A stretch of DNA of 64,000 bases from Neobacillus sp. SuZ13 (GCF_030123365.1 NZ_CP126107.1:5259501-5323500), one strand, 5' to 3'. Shown: positions 33,572 through 43,295, numbered from the stretch's first letter. Notes: generated by a model not told the origin, from the letters alone. Numbers and translations: made by a program.

Positions 33572-34357
33572 TTATCCCACTTTAACAACCGCATCTTTAT
33601 TTTTCAAAACAGACAACACACTCAGCGCAGCCAAGTAACTTGTCTTCGGATTATTTGGCATTGGATCATTTTCCACTTGAAGTGATAGTTTTCCGAAAGA
33701 ACCGGATGCCTCAATCGAGTGACTATTTTTCCTCACGGTTGGATCAGAGATAATCTTGACACCTGTTTGATCTGGACCCAGTCCCGCTAAAGACAAAATA
33801 ATCGATACATTAATATTTTTCGGGAATAATTCAATTGCTTCATTCGCCGAGCCTTCGAACATCACCTGTTCTCGATCAGCAGGTGCTCCTGGCAATGCTT
33901 GCGGCGGTTTCCTCGTAATAATAGAAACCGAATCTAGTTCGCCAATCGCTTTAGCCGCTTTCAAGACATCCAAGCCGCCGATGGCCCCTGCGGGTAAATG
34001 GATTCTCGTGCCGCTTGCTTGACAGATTCCTTCGAGTTCCTTGTAAAAATCCTCATCGGCTAGGGCCCCCACACTGCTTAACACAAAATCTTTTCCATTT
34101 CTCAGAATGGCAGCCGCATATTCCTTCACCACTTCAATGGTCGCAGCTTCAATCACAACGTCAATCGTAGGATCTTCGATTAACCGTTGAACATCCTGAT
34201 AGTTTTCTGTATCAAACTCAGCAGCAAGTTGCTCCGCCGTTTGTTTGTTCCGTGTATAGAGGCCGACAATTCTACCATTAGGAAGAAGACCTTCGATATT
34301 GATGCGTTGAAGAAGGAACTTGCCAATATTTCCTCCCCCAATTAACCCTATTCTCAT
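33572..34357 (-). CDS. Aspartate dehydrogenase-like protein (NadX family)
   Basis: 261 aa. N-terminal Rossmann motif GLIGGGNIGKFLL, C-terminal domain with the family signature RIHLPAGAIGGLD and the catalytic-region segment SIEASGSFGKLSL. NadX-type enzymes oxidise L-aspartate to iminoaspartate, or run in reverse as reductive aminating enzymes. Its presence in an aromatic operon is unexpected. It may act on another amino or imino acid of the pathway. It is 12 nt from the aldehyde dehydrogenase gene. Confidence 0.8.
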   Translation of the reverse strand: MRIGLIGGGNIGKFLLQRINIEGLLPNGRIVGLYTRNKQTAEQLAAEFDTENYQDVQRLIEDPTIDVVIEAATIEVVKEYAAAILRNGKDFVLSSVGALADEDFYKELEGICQASGTRIHLPAGAIGGLDVLKAAKAIGELDSVSIITRKPPQALPGAPADREQVMFEGSANEAIELFPKNINVSIILSLAGLGPDQTGVKIISDPTVRKNSHSIEASGSFGKLSLQVENDPMPNNPKTSYLAALSVLSVLKNKDAVVKVG

Positions 34358-34369
34358 CTGGATTCCCCC

Positions 34370-35815
34370 TTAGTTGGCCAAACCATAAGAATCTGCGAAA
34401 TATTCTAGCCCGCAATGCCTCGTTTCACGAGAGAGACCGCTTTCCTTTAACCCAGGAAAATCAAGATGAAGGTCTTGGAAAACCGTATGATTATTATGAA
34501 AAACAGCCCCTGCTTCCAAACGGTCCGCTAACTTCACGGCCGTTGCTTCGTCCTCTGTCCAAACAGACGCCCTCAAACCGAATTCACTGTCATTAGCTAG
34601 TTGTACAACTTCATCAACATCTGAGAACGGTAGAATCGGAATCACGGGGCCGAATTGTTCTGCACGCACGATTTCACTAGTTTGCTCTACTCCAGTAATA
34701 ATCGTCGGTGCAATAAAATAACCTTGTTCCCACGATTCCGGATCGAGCTGAATTCCACCCGTAATCACATTTGCTCCTGCATCAGCAGCCCGTTTGATCA
34801 AGCCGTTTACATAGTCAAATTGTGACTTGTTATTTAATGGACCCATCTCCACATCTGGTTGAATCCCATTTCCTACCCGAATGCGGCTGAATTCCTTCGT
34901 TAATTTTTCAACGACCTCTTCATAACGAGATTCGTGCACATAAATCCTTTTAATGGCGGAGCACACTTGCCCTGCCGCACGAAGAACACCAAACCTGAGA
35001 CGCTTCACAGCTTCATCATCTAAATTTGCATCAGCAAGAAGAATCGCTGCGTCATTCCCTCCCAGTTCCATATACAGTTTTTTGACGGTCCCGGCAGCGG
35101 CGCGCATAATTTCTTTGCCCGTACCGGTACTGCCAACAAATGCAATCGTGCGAACCCGCGGGTCTGAACAAAGCGCATCTCCAATCACACTGCCTGAACC
35201 CGTGATCACATTGATAACTCCATCCGGAAAATAGGAAGCTACCACTTTTAAAAAAGTCATAATTGTTAAGGGACAACTCGTTGCCGGCTTCACCACGACG
35301 GTATTTCCTGCTAACACCGCAGGGATAACGCGCTTAAAGGTAAGAATCAGCGGGGAGTTCCACGGAGAGATGATCGCTGCCACCCCGCGCGGACGTTTGC
35401 GAATTTGCACCTTTTGACCCCCTGGCAGGCTCTCAGGTTTCCACCATTCAAGTAGTTCGTCTGCTCCTTGTTTCATTATATCGACACAACGAAGCAAATC
35501 TTTCTTCGCTTCGACCAAAACCTTGCCATTCTCGCGAACTAGTAAACTAACATTCTCTTCAACAACTGCTTTAATCTCTTCAGCTGCGAGCCTCATCCGA
35601 TTGGCCCGGTCTTCAATCTCACTTTGCGACCAGCTTTCATAGGCTTTAGCTGCGGTTCCCACTGCTTCTTCTACATCCGCTTTTGAACATAAAGCAACTT
35701 CGCCGACCACTTCACTCGTCTGAGCTGGATTGATGACTTTTGCTGTTTTTTCAGATACAATCCACTGTCCGCCAATTAGGTATTTTCCTGAAACATAAGG
35801 ATGTGTTGAAATCAC
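34370..35815 (-). CDS. NAD(P)-dependent aldehyde dehydrogenase
   Basis: 481 aa. Catalytic Cys in AAGQVCSAIKR, general-base Glu in YMELGGNDAA, NAD motif VGSTGTGKEIM, oxyanion Asn in IISPWNSPLIL. Full length with no gaps. By context it oxidises an aldehyde produced by the neighbouring ThDP enzyme, or a ring-cleavage semialdehyde, to the acid. It is 12 nt after the ThDP gene. Confidence 0.88.
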   Translation of the reverse strand: MISTHPYVSGKYLIGGQWIVSEKTAKVINPAQTSEVVGEVALCSKADVEEAVGTAAKAYESWSQSEIEDRANRMRLAAEEIKAVVEENVSLLVRENGKVLVEAKKDLLRCVDIMKQGADELLEWWKPESLPGGQKVQIRKRPRGVAAIISPWNSPLILTFKRVIPAVLAGNTVVVKPATSCPLTIMTFLKVVASYFPDGVINVITGSGSVIGDALCSDPRVRTIAFVGSTGTGKEIMRAAAGTVKKLYMELGGNDAAILLADANLDDEAVKRLRFGVLRAAGQVCSAIKRIYVHESRYEEVVEKLTKEFSRIRVGNGIQPDVEMGPLNNKSQFDYVNGLIKRAADAGANVITGGIQLDPESWEQGYFIAPTIITGVEQTSEIVRAEQFGPVIPILPFSDVDEVVQLANDSEFGLRASVWTEDEATAVKLADRLEAGAVFHNNHTVFQDLHLDFPGLKESGLSRETRHCGLEYFADSYGLAN

Positions 35816-35827
35816 GTTTATTCCTCC

Positions 35828-37519
35828 CTACAACTTTTTCGGTTTGAAAGCATCGGCTGCACCTGGAGGACCTCCAAATGGTTTCGCCATCGGTCCGACT
35901 GCTTCCATATCGACCACAATCATGCTAGGCTTTTTGCTTGCAACGGCCTTTTCCAGTTCTGTGACAAATTCTCCAGCTGAACCAATTCGCGCGGCGTCAA
36001 ATCCCATCGATTGCGCCAATAACACAAAGTCAGGGCTCATTAAATCAACCGCTACCTGACGGCCATATGCCGCATCTTGAATATTTCGGAGCACTCCGTA
36101 GCCAGCATCATCAAATAGAACGACAATCAACGGCAGTTTTTCTTGGGCAGCGGTGGCCATTTCGCCGACATTAACCATAAAGCCGCCATCTCCTGTCATT
36201 AATACAACAGACTGATCCTTATTGGCCATTTGCGCACCAATCGCCGTTGGCAGCCCTTGACCAATTCCCCCGCCTGATGCGTGAATCGATGTTCTCGGTT
36301 CATAGATTTCAAACAACCGGCTTCCCCAAACATTCGCCTGAACAGTTACATCCCGGACTAAAATTGTGTTTTTAGGCAATACGCTTCGCATGCCATCAAG
36401 GATTTGCTCATAAGGACCAAGTGTCGCTCGTAACTGGGTCCGCAATTCTTCGCGAACGGACTGCACTTCATCAAGATAAGAAGGATCCGGAGCCACTGAC
36501 GTTTGAGTTAATGCTTGATTTAATCCTTGTAAAATATGTTTGGCATCGCCGACAAGTCCATAGCTGGTTTCATAGTTTCGGTTCATTGCCTGCCAGTCTG
36601 CATCAATCGCGATATGTTCTTTTGGAGCAGGGACTTTCCAGTTCGCTGTTTCATTTCCTCTAAATCTCACGCCAATACTGATCAACAAATCAGCATCTTT
36701 CAGCAAGTTTTTCGTTAATTCATTCGCAGCAAAGTGGCCGATACATTGTGGATGATCTTCAGGTATACTTCCTTTACCTGATTGGCTGGTGATCACGGCT
36801 GCCCCAATCTTTTCAGCAAGTGCTGTCACCTCTTTGGATGCGCCAGAAGTAATCACCCCTCCTCCTGCCCAAATAACCGGCCGGCGAGCATGACTAATTT
36901 TGCTTACTACCTCTTCTGGTAAGGTTGGAATGGTTTGATTGGTTGGAGCTAAATAGCTGAATTCTTCAATCGAATGCTTAGGGATAATGGCCGATTGAAA
37001 ATCAATGGGGATTTCAAGTGTCACGGGTCCTGCTGGATAAGCAAACGCGTCTTGGATCGCTTGTCTAACGACGGCACCTGCTTGCTCAGGTCTTCTTAAC
37101 CGAACGGCTTTTTTACAAGAGCCTTCCATCATCGATAACTGGTCTTTACATTCATGAATATATCCTCTGCCCGTCCCTAAGTAAGAGGATGCCACCTCAC
37201 CCGTTAGATGCAGAACAGGTACACCTGCGGCCCATGCTTCAATTAACGAGCCTGCTGCATTTCCAGCTCCTGTTCCCGTACTCGTGATCACGACGCCCAA
37301 TTTCCCTGTCGCTCTCGCATAGCCATCTGCCATATTGGCCGCTCCGCTTTCCCCGCGGGAACAGACTAAATGAATACTTCCTTCGCGGAGAATTGCATCG
37401 TAAATCGGCATATTGTGGATACTCACAATTCCAAACGCTACATCTACACCAGCACGAATAAGTTCTTGGACCACTGCGTCAGCTGTTGTAAATTCTAATT
37501 GCTTATCTTCACTCATCAT
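35828..37519 (-). CDS. ThDP-dependent enzyme (acetolactate synthase/2-oxoacid decarboxylase family)
   Basis: 563 aa. PYR domain with activating Glu in SRGESGAANMADGYARATG. The middle domain has WAGGGVITSGASKE. The PP domain has the ThDP motif MTGDGGFMVNVGEMATA...VVLFDDAGYG. Could be a carboligase or a decarboxylase of a 2-oxo acid (benzoylformate-type). The aldehyde dehydrogenase next door fits decarboxylation to an aldehyde. The nucleotide site of true acetolactate synthases cannot be judged by eye. Confidence 0.82.
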   Translation of the reverse strand: MMSEDKQLEFTTADAVVQELIRAGVDVAFGIVSIHNMPIYDAILREGSIHLVCSRGESGAANMADGYARATGKLGVVITSTGTGAGNAAGSLIEAWAAGVPVLHLTGEVASSYLGTGRGYIHECKDQLSMMEGSCKKAVRLRRPEQAGAVVRQAIQDAFAYPAGPVTLEIPIDFQSAIIPKHSIEEFSYLAPTNQTIPTLPEEVVSKISHARRPVIWAGGGVITSGASKEVTALAEKIGAAVITSQSGKGSIPEDHPQCIGHFAANELTKNLLKDADLLISIGVRFRGNETANWKVPAPKEHIAIDADWQAMNRNYETSYGLVGDAKHILQGLNQALTQTSVAPDPSYLDEVQSVREELRTQLRATLGPYEQILDGMRSVLPKNTILVRDVTVQANVWGSRLFEIYEPRTSIHASGGGIGQGLPTAIGAQMANKDQSVVLMTGDGGFMVNVGEMATAAQEKLPLIVVLFDDAGYGVLRNIQDAAYGRQVAVDLMSPDFVLLAQSMGFDAARIGSAGEFVTELEKAVASKKPSMIVVDMEAVGPMAKPFGGPPGAADAFKPKKL

Positions 37520-37542
37520 TCATTCCTGCCTTTATCTATGAA

Positions 37543-38337
37543 TTAAAGCGCTTTCCCGAGCGCTCCAGCGGTTTCGATTGTTGAACCTGATACATAGCTT
37601 GCTTTATTTGAGGCTAAAAATAAAATCACGCTAGCTACTTCTTCTGCTTCCCCTACTCTGCCTAAAGGGATATTTCGTTTTTTGGCTAAGTCAGCATAAT
37701 AGTCTTCCGCGTTCATATCAGGAGCGTTTTTCAATCTTCTACGTTCCCATTGATCAGTACGAATTAAGCCTAAGCTGACTGAGTTGACTAAAATATTATC
37801 GGACGCAAGTTCTTGCGATAATGTCTTGCTTAAATTCAATAATCCTGCCCTCGTTGCCGCTGTGGCAATCATATGCCTTTCCGGCTCTTTTGCTAAGGTT
37901 GCATTAATATTTACGATGCGGCCTCCGCCTTGTTTAACCAAATAAGGATGAACTGCCTTCACCGCATAAATAATCGCAAAGTATTTCAACTGGATTTGCT
38001 GCTGCCATTGTTCATCGGTAACATCAAAGAAATGCCCCATCACACTTTGTCCGGCAGCATTGACTAGGATATCAATCCCGCCAAAATAGTCTGCTGCACC
38101 GCTGATAAATTCATTGACTTCATCTTTATTGGTAACGTCACAGGTTGCGGCAAAAATGGAGGTGGTTGGTCCAAATTTCGTGAGGTGATCATAAGCTTGA
38201 TCTTTCCGCTCACTATTTCTGCCGCAAACCGCGACGCGGGCCCCTTCCTGAAGAAACATCTCTGCTGTCTTTAAACCAACACCAGAGGTTCCTCCCATAA
38301 TGACCGCTACTTTACCCTTTAATCCTAGATCCATCAT
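37543..38337 (-). CDS. Atypical short-chain dehydrogenase/reductase
   Basis: 264 aa with a clear NAD(P) motif (IMGGTSGVGLKTAEM) and NAAGQS. At the place of the YxxxK catalytic pair it reads ATAATRAGLLN, so Tyr and Lys are replaced by Thr and Arg, and the Ser position reads INATLA. It is full length, so this looks like a divergent SDR branch and not decay. Its role may be non-classical reduction, isomerisation or binding. It sits between the extradiol dioxygenase and ThDP genes. Confidence 0.78.
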   Translation of the reverse strand: MMDLGLKGKVAVIMGGTSGVGLKTAEMFLQEGARVAVCGRNSERKDQAYDHLTKFGPTTSIFAATCDVTNKDEVNEFISGAADYFGGIDILVNAAGQSVMGHFFDVTDEQWQQQIQLKYFAIIYAVKAVHPYLVKQGGGRIVNINATLAKEPERHMIATAATRAGLLNLSKTLSQELASDNILVNSVSLGLIRTDQWERRRLKNAPDMNAEDYYADLAKKRNIPLGRVGEAEEVASVILFLASNKASYVSGSTIETAGALGKAL

Positions 38338-38352
38338 GACACCCCTTTTCAG

Positions 38353-39267
38353 CTATACCAATGTTTTTACATCGACCCATCCTGGATCTGGCACTCCGCC
38401 CATCGCTGCTCGCGTTTCCGGTTTTGGCGGTCCGGCAATGCCCCATTGGTCCATTAGATGTGGGACCCGCTTCCAGACACGTGCTCTCCATTCGGATTCA
38501 TCTTCAATCGTTTCTAGATAACAGGTATACTCCATCACAAACTTCCCTGGATCTTGAAAATAACAAAATACATTATTACCAGGACCATGGCGGCCTGGGC
38601 CCCAAATCTCTTGATAGCCTGCTTTTCTTACATTACTGATTCCTCTCATCACCTCATCGACGGTATCCACTTCATAGGCGATATGGTTAACAGAGGCGTG
38701 AGCATCTTGATTGAAGGCAATCGAGTGGTGTTTTCGGTTACAGCGCAAGAAGGACATTTGATGCTCACTCCAGTCCGTCACCTTAAACCCTAAGACATTC
38801 GTATAAAAATCAGTAATCATATCTAGGTCTTGCGTGTTCATTACGACATGGTTCAGTTTGACCGGATCGACATTTTTCTTGTTCCAAATCGAAGTATGAA
38901 TTTCAACCCAAGCGGATAATTCAATGCAGCGATTTTCTGGATCGACAAAGCGCAAGCCGTATCCTTTTCCTTCTTCATCTAAATATCCTGGTGGGGAAAC
39001 AATCTTGACACCTTTTGAAGCAAGGATTTCCGCTGCACGATCGACAGCATTTTTATCCACCATTCCAAACGCAATATGGTGCAGTCCTCTTTTTTCACCT
39101 GCATGAAGGCTTAATATATGGTTTTCAGGGCCTGCGCCTCGAAAATAAACCGATTGTTCATCTTGTGCCACTTTATCTAAGCCCCAAATCTTTTCATAAA
39201 AATCAGCTTGTTCCTTTAGAACGGGGGTAATTAAGCTGATATGCCGTAAATGAGTAATACCTAACAT
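38353..39267 (-). CDS. Extradiol (catechol 2,3-type) ring-cleavage dioxygenase, VOC family
   Basis: 304 aa, two VOC domains. Putative iron ligands in the second domain are H140 (KLNHVV), H195 (VNHIAYEV) and E246 (FVMEYTCYLE), in the order seen in type I extradiol enzymes; H181 is a candidate active-site acid. It should open a catechol-type ring next to the hydroxyls. The start at 39267 follows GGAGGTGGAGAG; a longer in-frame start has no ribosome binding site. It is second in the operon after the cupin gene. Confidence 0.85.
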   Translation of the reverse strand: MLGITHLRHISLITPVLKEQADFYEKIWGLDKVAQDEQSVYFRGAGPENHILSLHAGEKRGLHHIAFGMVDKNAVDRAAEILASKGVKIVSPPGYLDEEGKGYGLRFVDPENRCIELSAWVEIHTSIWNKKNVDPVKLNHVVMNTQDLDMITDFYTNVLGFKVTDWSEHQMSFLRCNRKHHSIAFNQDAHASVNHIAYEVDTVDEVMRGISNVRKAGYQEIWGPGRHGPGNNVFCYFQDPGKFVMEYTCYLETIEDESEWRARVWKRVPHLMDQWGIAGPPKPETRAAMGGVPDPGWVDVKTLV

Positions 39268-39383
39268 CTCTCCACCTCCAATTTTAAAAAACAGGGATGA
39301 TCCGTTAAAAAGTAAGAGGACCATCCCTGTCAACAAAGTAATCAGGGAGTATGTTTCCCTAAAACATCTGCCTAATTGTCAAA

Positions 39384-39920
39384 TTACTTCCCTTTAATAA
39401 TTGCTTCTCTTTCCTTAGCACGCTGGATGCGTAGCTCTTCTAGGGGACTGTCTTTTGGATAGGTTGGTAAATTCGGTTTGACTGCTCCTAACATGACAAG
39501 CATTAACGCCTCTTCGTCAGTATCATTGCGGAGGCCGCGGTAGACGCCTGGTGGAGAGCTAATGCAATCTCTCTCATTTAAGACAATTTCGTGGACTTCG
39601 CTTTCGCCCTCTTCTTGGATAAGAGCAGTTACACTGCCTTTAATCACAAAGAAAACTTCTTCGACATCATCGTGTAAATGAAGCGGTCCCATACACCCTG
39701 CTGGTAAAACCATCGTGCTTAAGGTAAAGTGTTCCGCTGCAATTACATTTGAATCATTATTCGCTGTCGCACCTCGGCCAATATATCTCATTTGCGCCCG
39801 GCGATAAGCTGGATCAATTTCCTCCTGGAACTTCAGCACATTCCAATCGAGCGTGCGATCCTTTAACCTCGCCACATATTTCTTTTCAAATGCTTCTACC
39901 GAAAATTTTTCCTCAGACAT
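39384..39920 (-). CDS. Cupin-domain protein, first gene of the Rieske operon
   Basis: 178 aa single-cupin protein. Motif 1 is GPLHLHDDVEEVFFVIKG with two His and a Glu as metal ligands. Motif 2 is around SSPPGVYRGLRN, where the usual His is absent. It resembles quercetinase- or gentisate-type small cupins. It could be a dioxygenase, isomerase or accessory protein. The start at 39920 follows AGAGGAGTG. An IclR-type palindrome lies just upstream (39938-39953), so the operon is probably controlled there. Confidence 0.78.
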   Translation of the reverse strand: MSEEKFSVEAFEKKYVARLKDRTLDWNVLKFQEEIDPAYRRAQMRYIGRGATANNDSNVIAAEHFTLSTMVLPAGCMGPLHLHDDVEEVFFVIKGSVTALIQEEGESEVHEIVLNERDCISSPPGVYRGLRNDTDEEALMLVMLGAVKPNLPTYPKDSPLEELRIQRAKEREAIIKGK

Positions 39921-39937
39921 TTTCAACACTCCTCTTT

Positions 39938-39953
39938 GTTTTATATGCAAAAC
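39938..39953. promoter_or_regulatory. Palindrome 1 (putative IclR operator) before the cupin operon
   Basis: GTTTTATATGCAAAAC, 18 bp upstream of the cupin start. One of five related palindromes in this island. Confidence 0.65.
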
Positions 39954-40038
39954 ATTGTTTTCTTTATAAACCAATAATAAATCTCAATATTATAATTGTC
40001 AATTAAAAATATTGAGAAAATTTAATATTTAAAACTAT

Positions 40039-40054
40039 GTTTTATATACGTAAC
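40039..40054. promoter_or_regulatory. Palindrome 2 (putative IclR operator)
   Basis: GTTTTATATACGTAAC, one arm degenerate, about 120 bp upstream of the cupin start, in the gap to the MFS gene. Confidence 0.5.
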
Positions 40055-40064
40055 ATTTAACATA

Positions 40065-41342
40065 CTAGATTGTCACTCGATTGGGAGGGACACTCTCAAT
40101 CTTGAGCTCAGATGCTTCTCTTTTTAAGGTAAACAGGTACGCAACGAATCCGAGCGCAGCTGCGATAATCAACATAACAATCGACGGTCCAAAGTCCCCG
40201 CCAGCGATATCAACCATAAAGCCCATAATATAGCTAGAAAACCCGCCTAGAATGTTCGTGAAACCCATTAATCCAGCTGCACGGCCGGCTGTTTCAGGTG
40301 TCGAGAATTTAACCATAAATAAGTTACTTAAATGGAATACTCCCCCTTGCGTTCCCATCGCTAAGCCCATGCAAATCCCCGCCATCACTGGCTGCGGCGA
40401 AAGAATTGCTGCTGTTAAAAAGGTGGCTGTCAAAAGAAATAGAATCGTCGCAAGTAAACTAGGACGCTTAGTTTTATCGGCCAAATACCCGCAAATGAGA
40501 ACGAATCCCAAGGCAAAGAGCCAAGATAACGAGGTGATTCCAGTCATCGCCTCTCTTGAGAAACCTTTCGCACCAACTAAATAAGTAGGAAGCCAAATAC
40601 TAATCCCAAAAAATAAGAACGATGACACTAACATGCCGAACCAAACAATCCAATAACGGTAATCTTGAGCAAAGTTTTGTTTTTTCGTTGTTACCTTGGA
40701 ATCTGTTTGACGAATATAATCTAATTCCCTTGGATCCAATCGTGGATGTTCTTCAGGAGTATCACGTGTAAGGAAGATAAACATGGGAAGAACAATTAAA
40801 ATATTAAACGCTGCTAAAACAAAAAAGGCTGCTTGCCAATGGAAGGTAGCAATCACAAGAGTTAAGATAATGGCTCCACATGCCGGTCCTAAATAGTTTC
40901 CTGCCAGCCATGATGATTGCGCCCTGCCGAGTTCGCGTTGGTGGAACCAATTGGAAATAAATTTCCCACAAATTGGAATCATCATTCCTTCACCGATACC
41001 AAGTATGACACGGCTCACGATAAACATCTCGTAGGAAGTGGATAACCCGCCAATCACCATCGTAATCGCCCATACAATTAGACCGATGATACCTGTCTTC
41101 CTTGCCCCGAGCTTGTCTATGATAAATCCCCAGAAGATATTGGATAAGGCATAAGAAATCGTAAAGATAAAAGTAATCAATCCAATTTTTGCGTTCTTAT
41201 CGGCACCAGTTAATCCTAGATCAGTTAAGAAACCTTGATCGGTTTGGATAATCGAAATCCCTAATTTATCAATTTGTCCAAAAAACCAAAAAAAGAAAAT
41301 AGGCATGGCAATATAAATCCAACGTTTATTCGTTTTCAGCAA
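40065..41342 (-). CDS. MFS permease, anion:cation symporter family
   Basis: 425 aa with 12 predicted helices. The loop 2-3 motif is GFIIDKLGARKTG, and RVILGIGEGMMIPICGKFISNWF is the ACS-family signature region. ACS members import organic and aromatic acids. I prefer the TTG start at 41342, because AAGGGGG lies 8 nt upstream; the ATG at 41405 has no ribosome binding site and would add a non-conserved hydrophilic stretch. Two IclR-type palindromes are upstream (41476 and 41577). It probably imports the substrate of the Rieske pathway. Confidence 0.82.
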   Translation of the reverse strand: MLKTNKRWIYIAMPIFFFWFFGQIDKLGISIIQTDQGFLTDLGLTGADKNAKIGLITFIFTISYALSNIFWGFIIDKLGARKTGIIGLIVWAITMVIGGLSTSYEMFIVSRVILGIGEGMMIPICGKFISNWFHQRELGRAQSSWLAGNYLGPACGAIILTLVIATFHWQAAFFVLAAFNILIVLPMFIFLTRDTPEEHPRLDPRELDYIRQTDSKVTTKKQNFAQDYRYWIVWFGMLVSSFLFFGISIWLPTYLVGAKGFSREAMTGITSLSWLFALGFVLICGYLADKTKRPSLLATILFLLTATFLTAAILSPQPVMAGICMGLAMGTQGGVFHLSNLFMVKFSTPETAGRAAGLMGFTNILGGFSSYIMGFMVDIAGGDFGPSIVMLIIAAALGFVAYLFTLKREASELKIESVPPNRVTI

Positions 41343-41475
41343 GAAAAGTGCCCCCTTTTTGTTTTGAATCCCAGTGAATGCGCTTCCATAAGATTTTATT
41401 ATCAATTATATAATATTTCATTGCCCCAAACGGACTTTTATCCCTCCTTTAATATTTTCCAGTAGCAACGAATAT

Positions 41476-41491
41476 GTTTTATATACAAAAC
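41476..41491. promoter_or_regulatory. Palindrome 3 (putative IclR operator) before the MFS permease
   Basis: GTTTTATATACAAAAC, the most regular copy with arms GTTTT/AAAAC and an A/T-rich centre. Confidence 0.65.
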
Positions 41492-41576
41492 AAGGTTTGC
41501 TACCTAAGTTTATTTTAAAGTTTTGAGAAAATTGTGTCAACCGTAATTATTCAATTTGTTTCATTTGATAAAATGC

Positions 41577-41592
41577 GTTTTGTATATAAAAC
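41577..41592. promoter_or_regulatory. Palindrome 4 (putative IclR operator) before the MFS permease
   Basis: GTTTTGTATATAAAAC, the reverse complement of palindrome 3, about 100 bp further upstream. Confidence 0.65.
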
Positions 41593-41595
41593 AAA

Positions 41596-41620
41596 CAAAA
41601 AGCTTGCGATGGTCCGCAAG
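41596..41620 (-). terminator. Intrinsic terminator of the iclR-type gene
   Basis: Stem GAGCTTGCG / CGCAAGCTT with TTTTTG following on the minus strand. Confidence 0.75.
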
Positions 41621-41624
41621 CTCA

Positions 41625-42416
41625 CTAATTTATTTTTGTATGATAGCCCATAAAGCCTGAAAGAATTTCAGAAGTTTCCAATACTTTAGGTACAGCTATT
41701 TTTTCAATAAAATCTTGGCTGAAAGTAGCCTCAGTTGCAACCACATTAAGGGCAGCCATTACTTTACCAGTTCGCTCAAAGATCGGTGCTGCCACGGACT
41801 GAATTCCATGGTGGAATTCTCCTTTAGTAATCGCATATCCCTTTTGCCTGATTGTTGCTAACTCCTCTTGAAAATCCATATAATCGGTTTGCGTTCGTTC
41901 CGTGTAAGGTTTTAAATTTGAGCCAAATAATATTTGATTTAGTTTTTCTTGAGGTTGATAAGCCAGCTGCACCTTTCCATTAGCGATCGCATGGGCGGGC
42001 AGTCTTAACCCGATATTCACATTGACCGCAGACACCCCTCGGACAGGTGCACTGCCGACATAAACGACTTCTTGTCCATCCAAAATAGATAAGTGACAAG
42101 ATGCCCCTGTCTCATCCCTTAATTTTTCTAAATAAGGCTGCGCAATTTCCGGGAGTTTTAATGTACTTAAATAAGCAAAGCCTAATTCTAGCACTTTCGG
42201 AGTTAAACTGTAGCGTTTCGTGTGTTCATCCTGATCGAGATATCCAAGTGTTTGGAGTGTATACAATAATCGGAACGGAACAGTTCGACTCACTTCAAGT
42301 TCTTTTGCAATTTCAACTAAGGATAATGTCGGACGCTCTTCACTAAATAACTTTAAAATTTCCAATCCCCTTACTAGCGAATTGGCATTATATCTGTCCT
42401 TTTCTTCTTTTGCCAT
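41625..42416 (-). CDS. IclR-family transcriptional regulator
   Basis: 263 aa. N-terminal winged helix (SLVEIAKELEVSRTVPFRLLYTLQTLGYL) and C-terminal IclR effector domain with GASCHLSILDGQEVVYVGSAP, GLRLPAHAIANGK and the end region AAPIFERTGKVMAALNVVA. IclR proteins bind small aromatic or organic acids and control degradation operons. It lies inside the island and is the natural candidate to bind the five GTTTT-N6-AAAAC palindromes. The start at the second in-frame ATG (42416) matches family length. Confidence 0.88.
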   Translation of the reverse strand: MAKEEKDRYNANSLVRGLEILKLFSEERPTLSLVEIAKELEVSRTVPFRLLYTLQTLGYLDQDEHTKRYSLTPKVLELGFAYLSTLKLPEIAQPYLEKLRDETGASCHLSILDGQEVVYVGSAPVRGVSAVNVNIGLRLPAHAIANGKVQLAYQPQEKLNQILFGSNLKPYTERTQTDYMDFQEELATIRQKGYAITKGEFHHGIQSVAAPIFERTGKVMAALNVVATEATFSQDFIEKIAVPKVLETSEILSGFMGYHTKIN

Positions 42417-42491
42417 CAGCACTTCACCATCTCATTGTTAATTTACTTATACTACTATTTTATCAAAATTTAAGCAAAGAAAGATATTCCC

Positions 42492-43295
42492 TTATTTTTT
42501 TATCGGTAAAGAGGTTAGAAAGTCACGGACGATTTCATTAAAACGAGTTGGGTCTTCTTGATAACATAAATGTCCGGTTCCAGGAATCGTAACAAATGTT
42601 GATCCCTTAATACCCTCATGAAATATCTGAGATTCACTAACAGGTGTCACTCGATCTAATTCTCCACAAATTACTAGAGTTGGTACATGGATAGCAGAGA
42701 GGATATCCATTTGATTCAGAGAAAAAAGCGAATAGGCCACAGAGCGAAAGCCCATCGGTCTGATTTGCGAATAGATTCTTTCTGCTTCTTTCTTTATTTC
42801 AGGATCCGGTTGTGGTGATAAAAGTTCCTGTACACGTAATTTCGCAAGTTCTTTTGGATCTAGTGTTTCAATGTTACGAAGGCGATTGTTTAATCTCCGT
42901 TCATTCTCTTCTTCTCTCAAGGCCGCCGCTCCTCTGGTTGCATCTGAAATAATTAAAGCGTCTACCATTTCTGGAAAGCGGTAACAAAAGTCGAGTGCAA
43001 TTGCAGAGCCCATCGAATGTCCTAGGAGCGTGACGGATGGATAGTTTAATTTTTCGATGAATCCTTTCAACACATCAGCAAACACACTAAATTCTTTCAA
43101 TTCTACTACTGGATCCGAACTTTTCCCGTATCCAGGCGCATCCCATGCAATTACCTTGAATTGCTTAGATAGGCCCTGTAATTGCTTTTTCCAGGACTGA
43201 GAGTTGTTCCCCATTCCATGTAAGATTATTAATGGGGGTCCCTCTCCCTCGATTTCAAAATGAATCTTCAAATCTTCTACTTGTAAAAATGGCAT
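42492..43295 (-). CDS. Alpha/beta hydrolase, meta-cleavage-product hydrolase type
   Basis: 267 aa. Nucleophile Ser in LLGHSMGSAIA, Asp in CGELDRVTP, His in PGTGHLCYQ; oxyanion region LHGMGNNSQSW. Size and motifs fit BphD/MhpC-like C-C hydrolases that split ring-cleavage products into a dienoate and an acid, but other esterases look similar. Its own promoter carries palindrome 5 (43315-43330), linking it to the island's regulation. Confidence 0.78.
   Translation of the reverse strand: MPFLQVEDLKIHFEIEGEGPPLIILHGMGNNSQSWKKQLQGLSKQFKVIAWDAPGYGKSSDPVVELKEFSVFADVLKGFIEKLNYPSVTLLGHSMGSAIALDFCYRFPEMVDALIISDATRGAAALREEENERRLNNRLRNIETLDPKELAKLRVQELLSPQPDPEIKKEAERIYSQIRPMGFRSVAYSLFSLNQMDILSAIHVPTLVICGELDRVTPVSESQIFHEGIKGSTFVTIPGTGHLCYQEDPTRFNEIVRDFLTSLPIKK

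Noticed and set aside
41343..41405. A longer MFS permease starting at ATG 41405
   Set aside because: No ribosome binding site before that ATG; the TTG at 41342 has AAGGGGG 8 nt upstream and gives family length.
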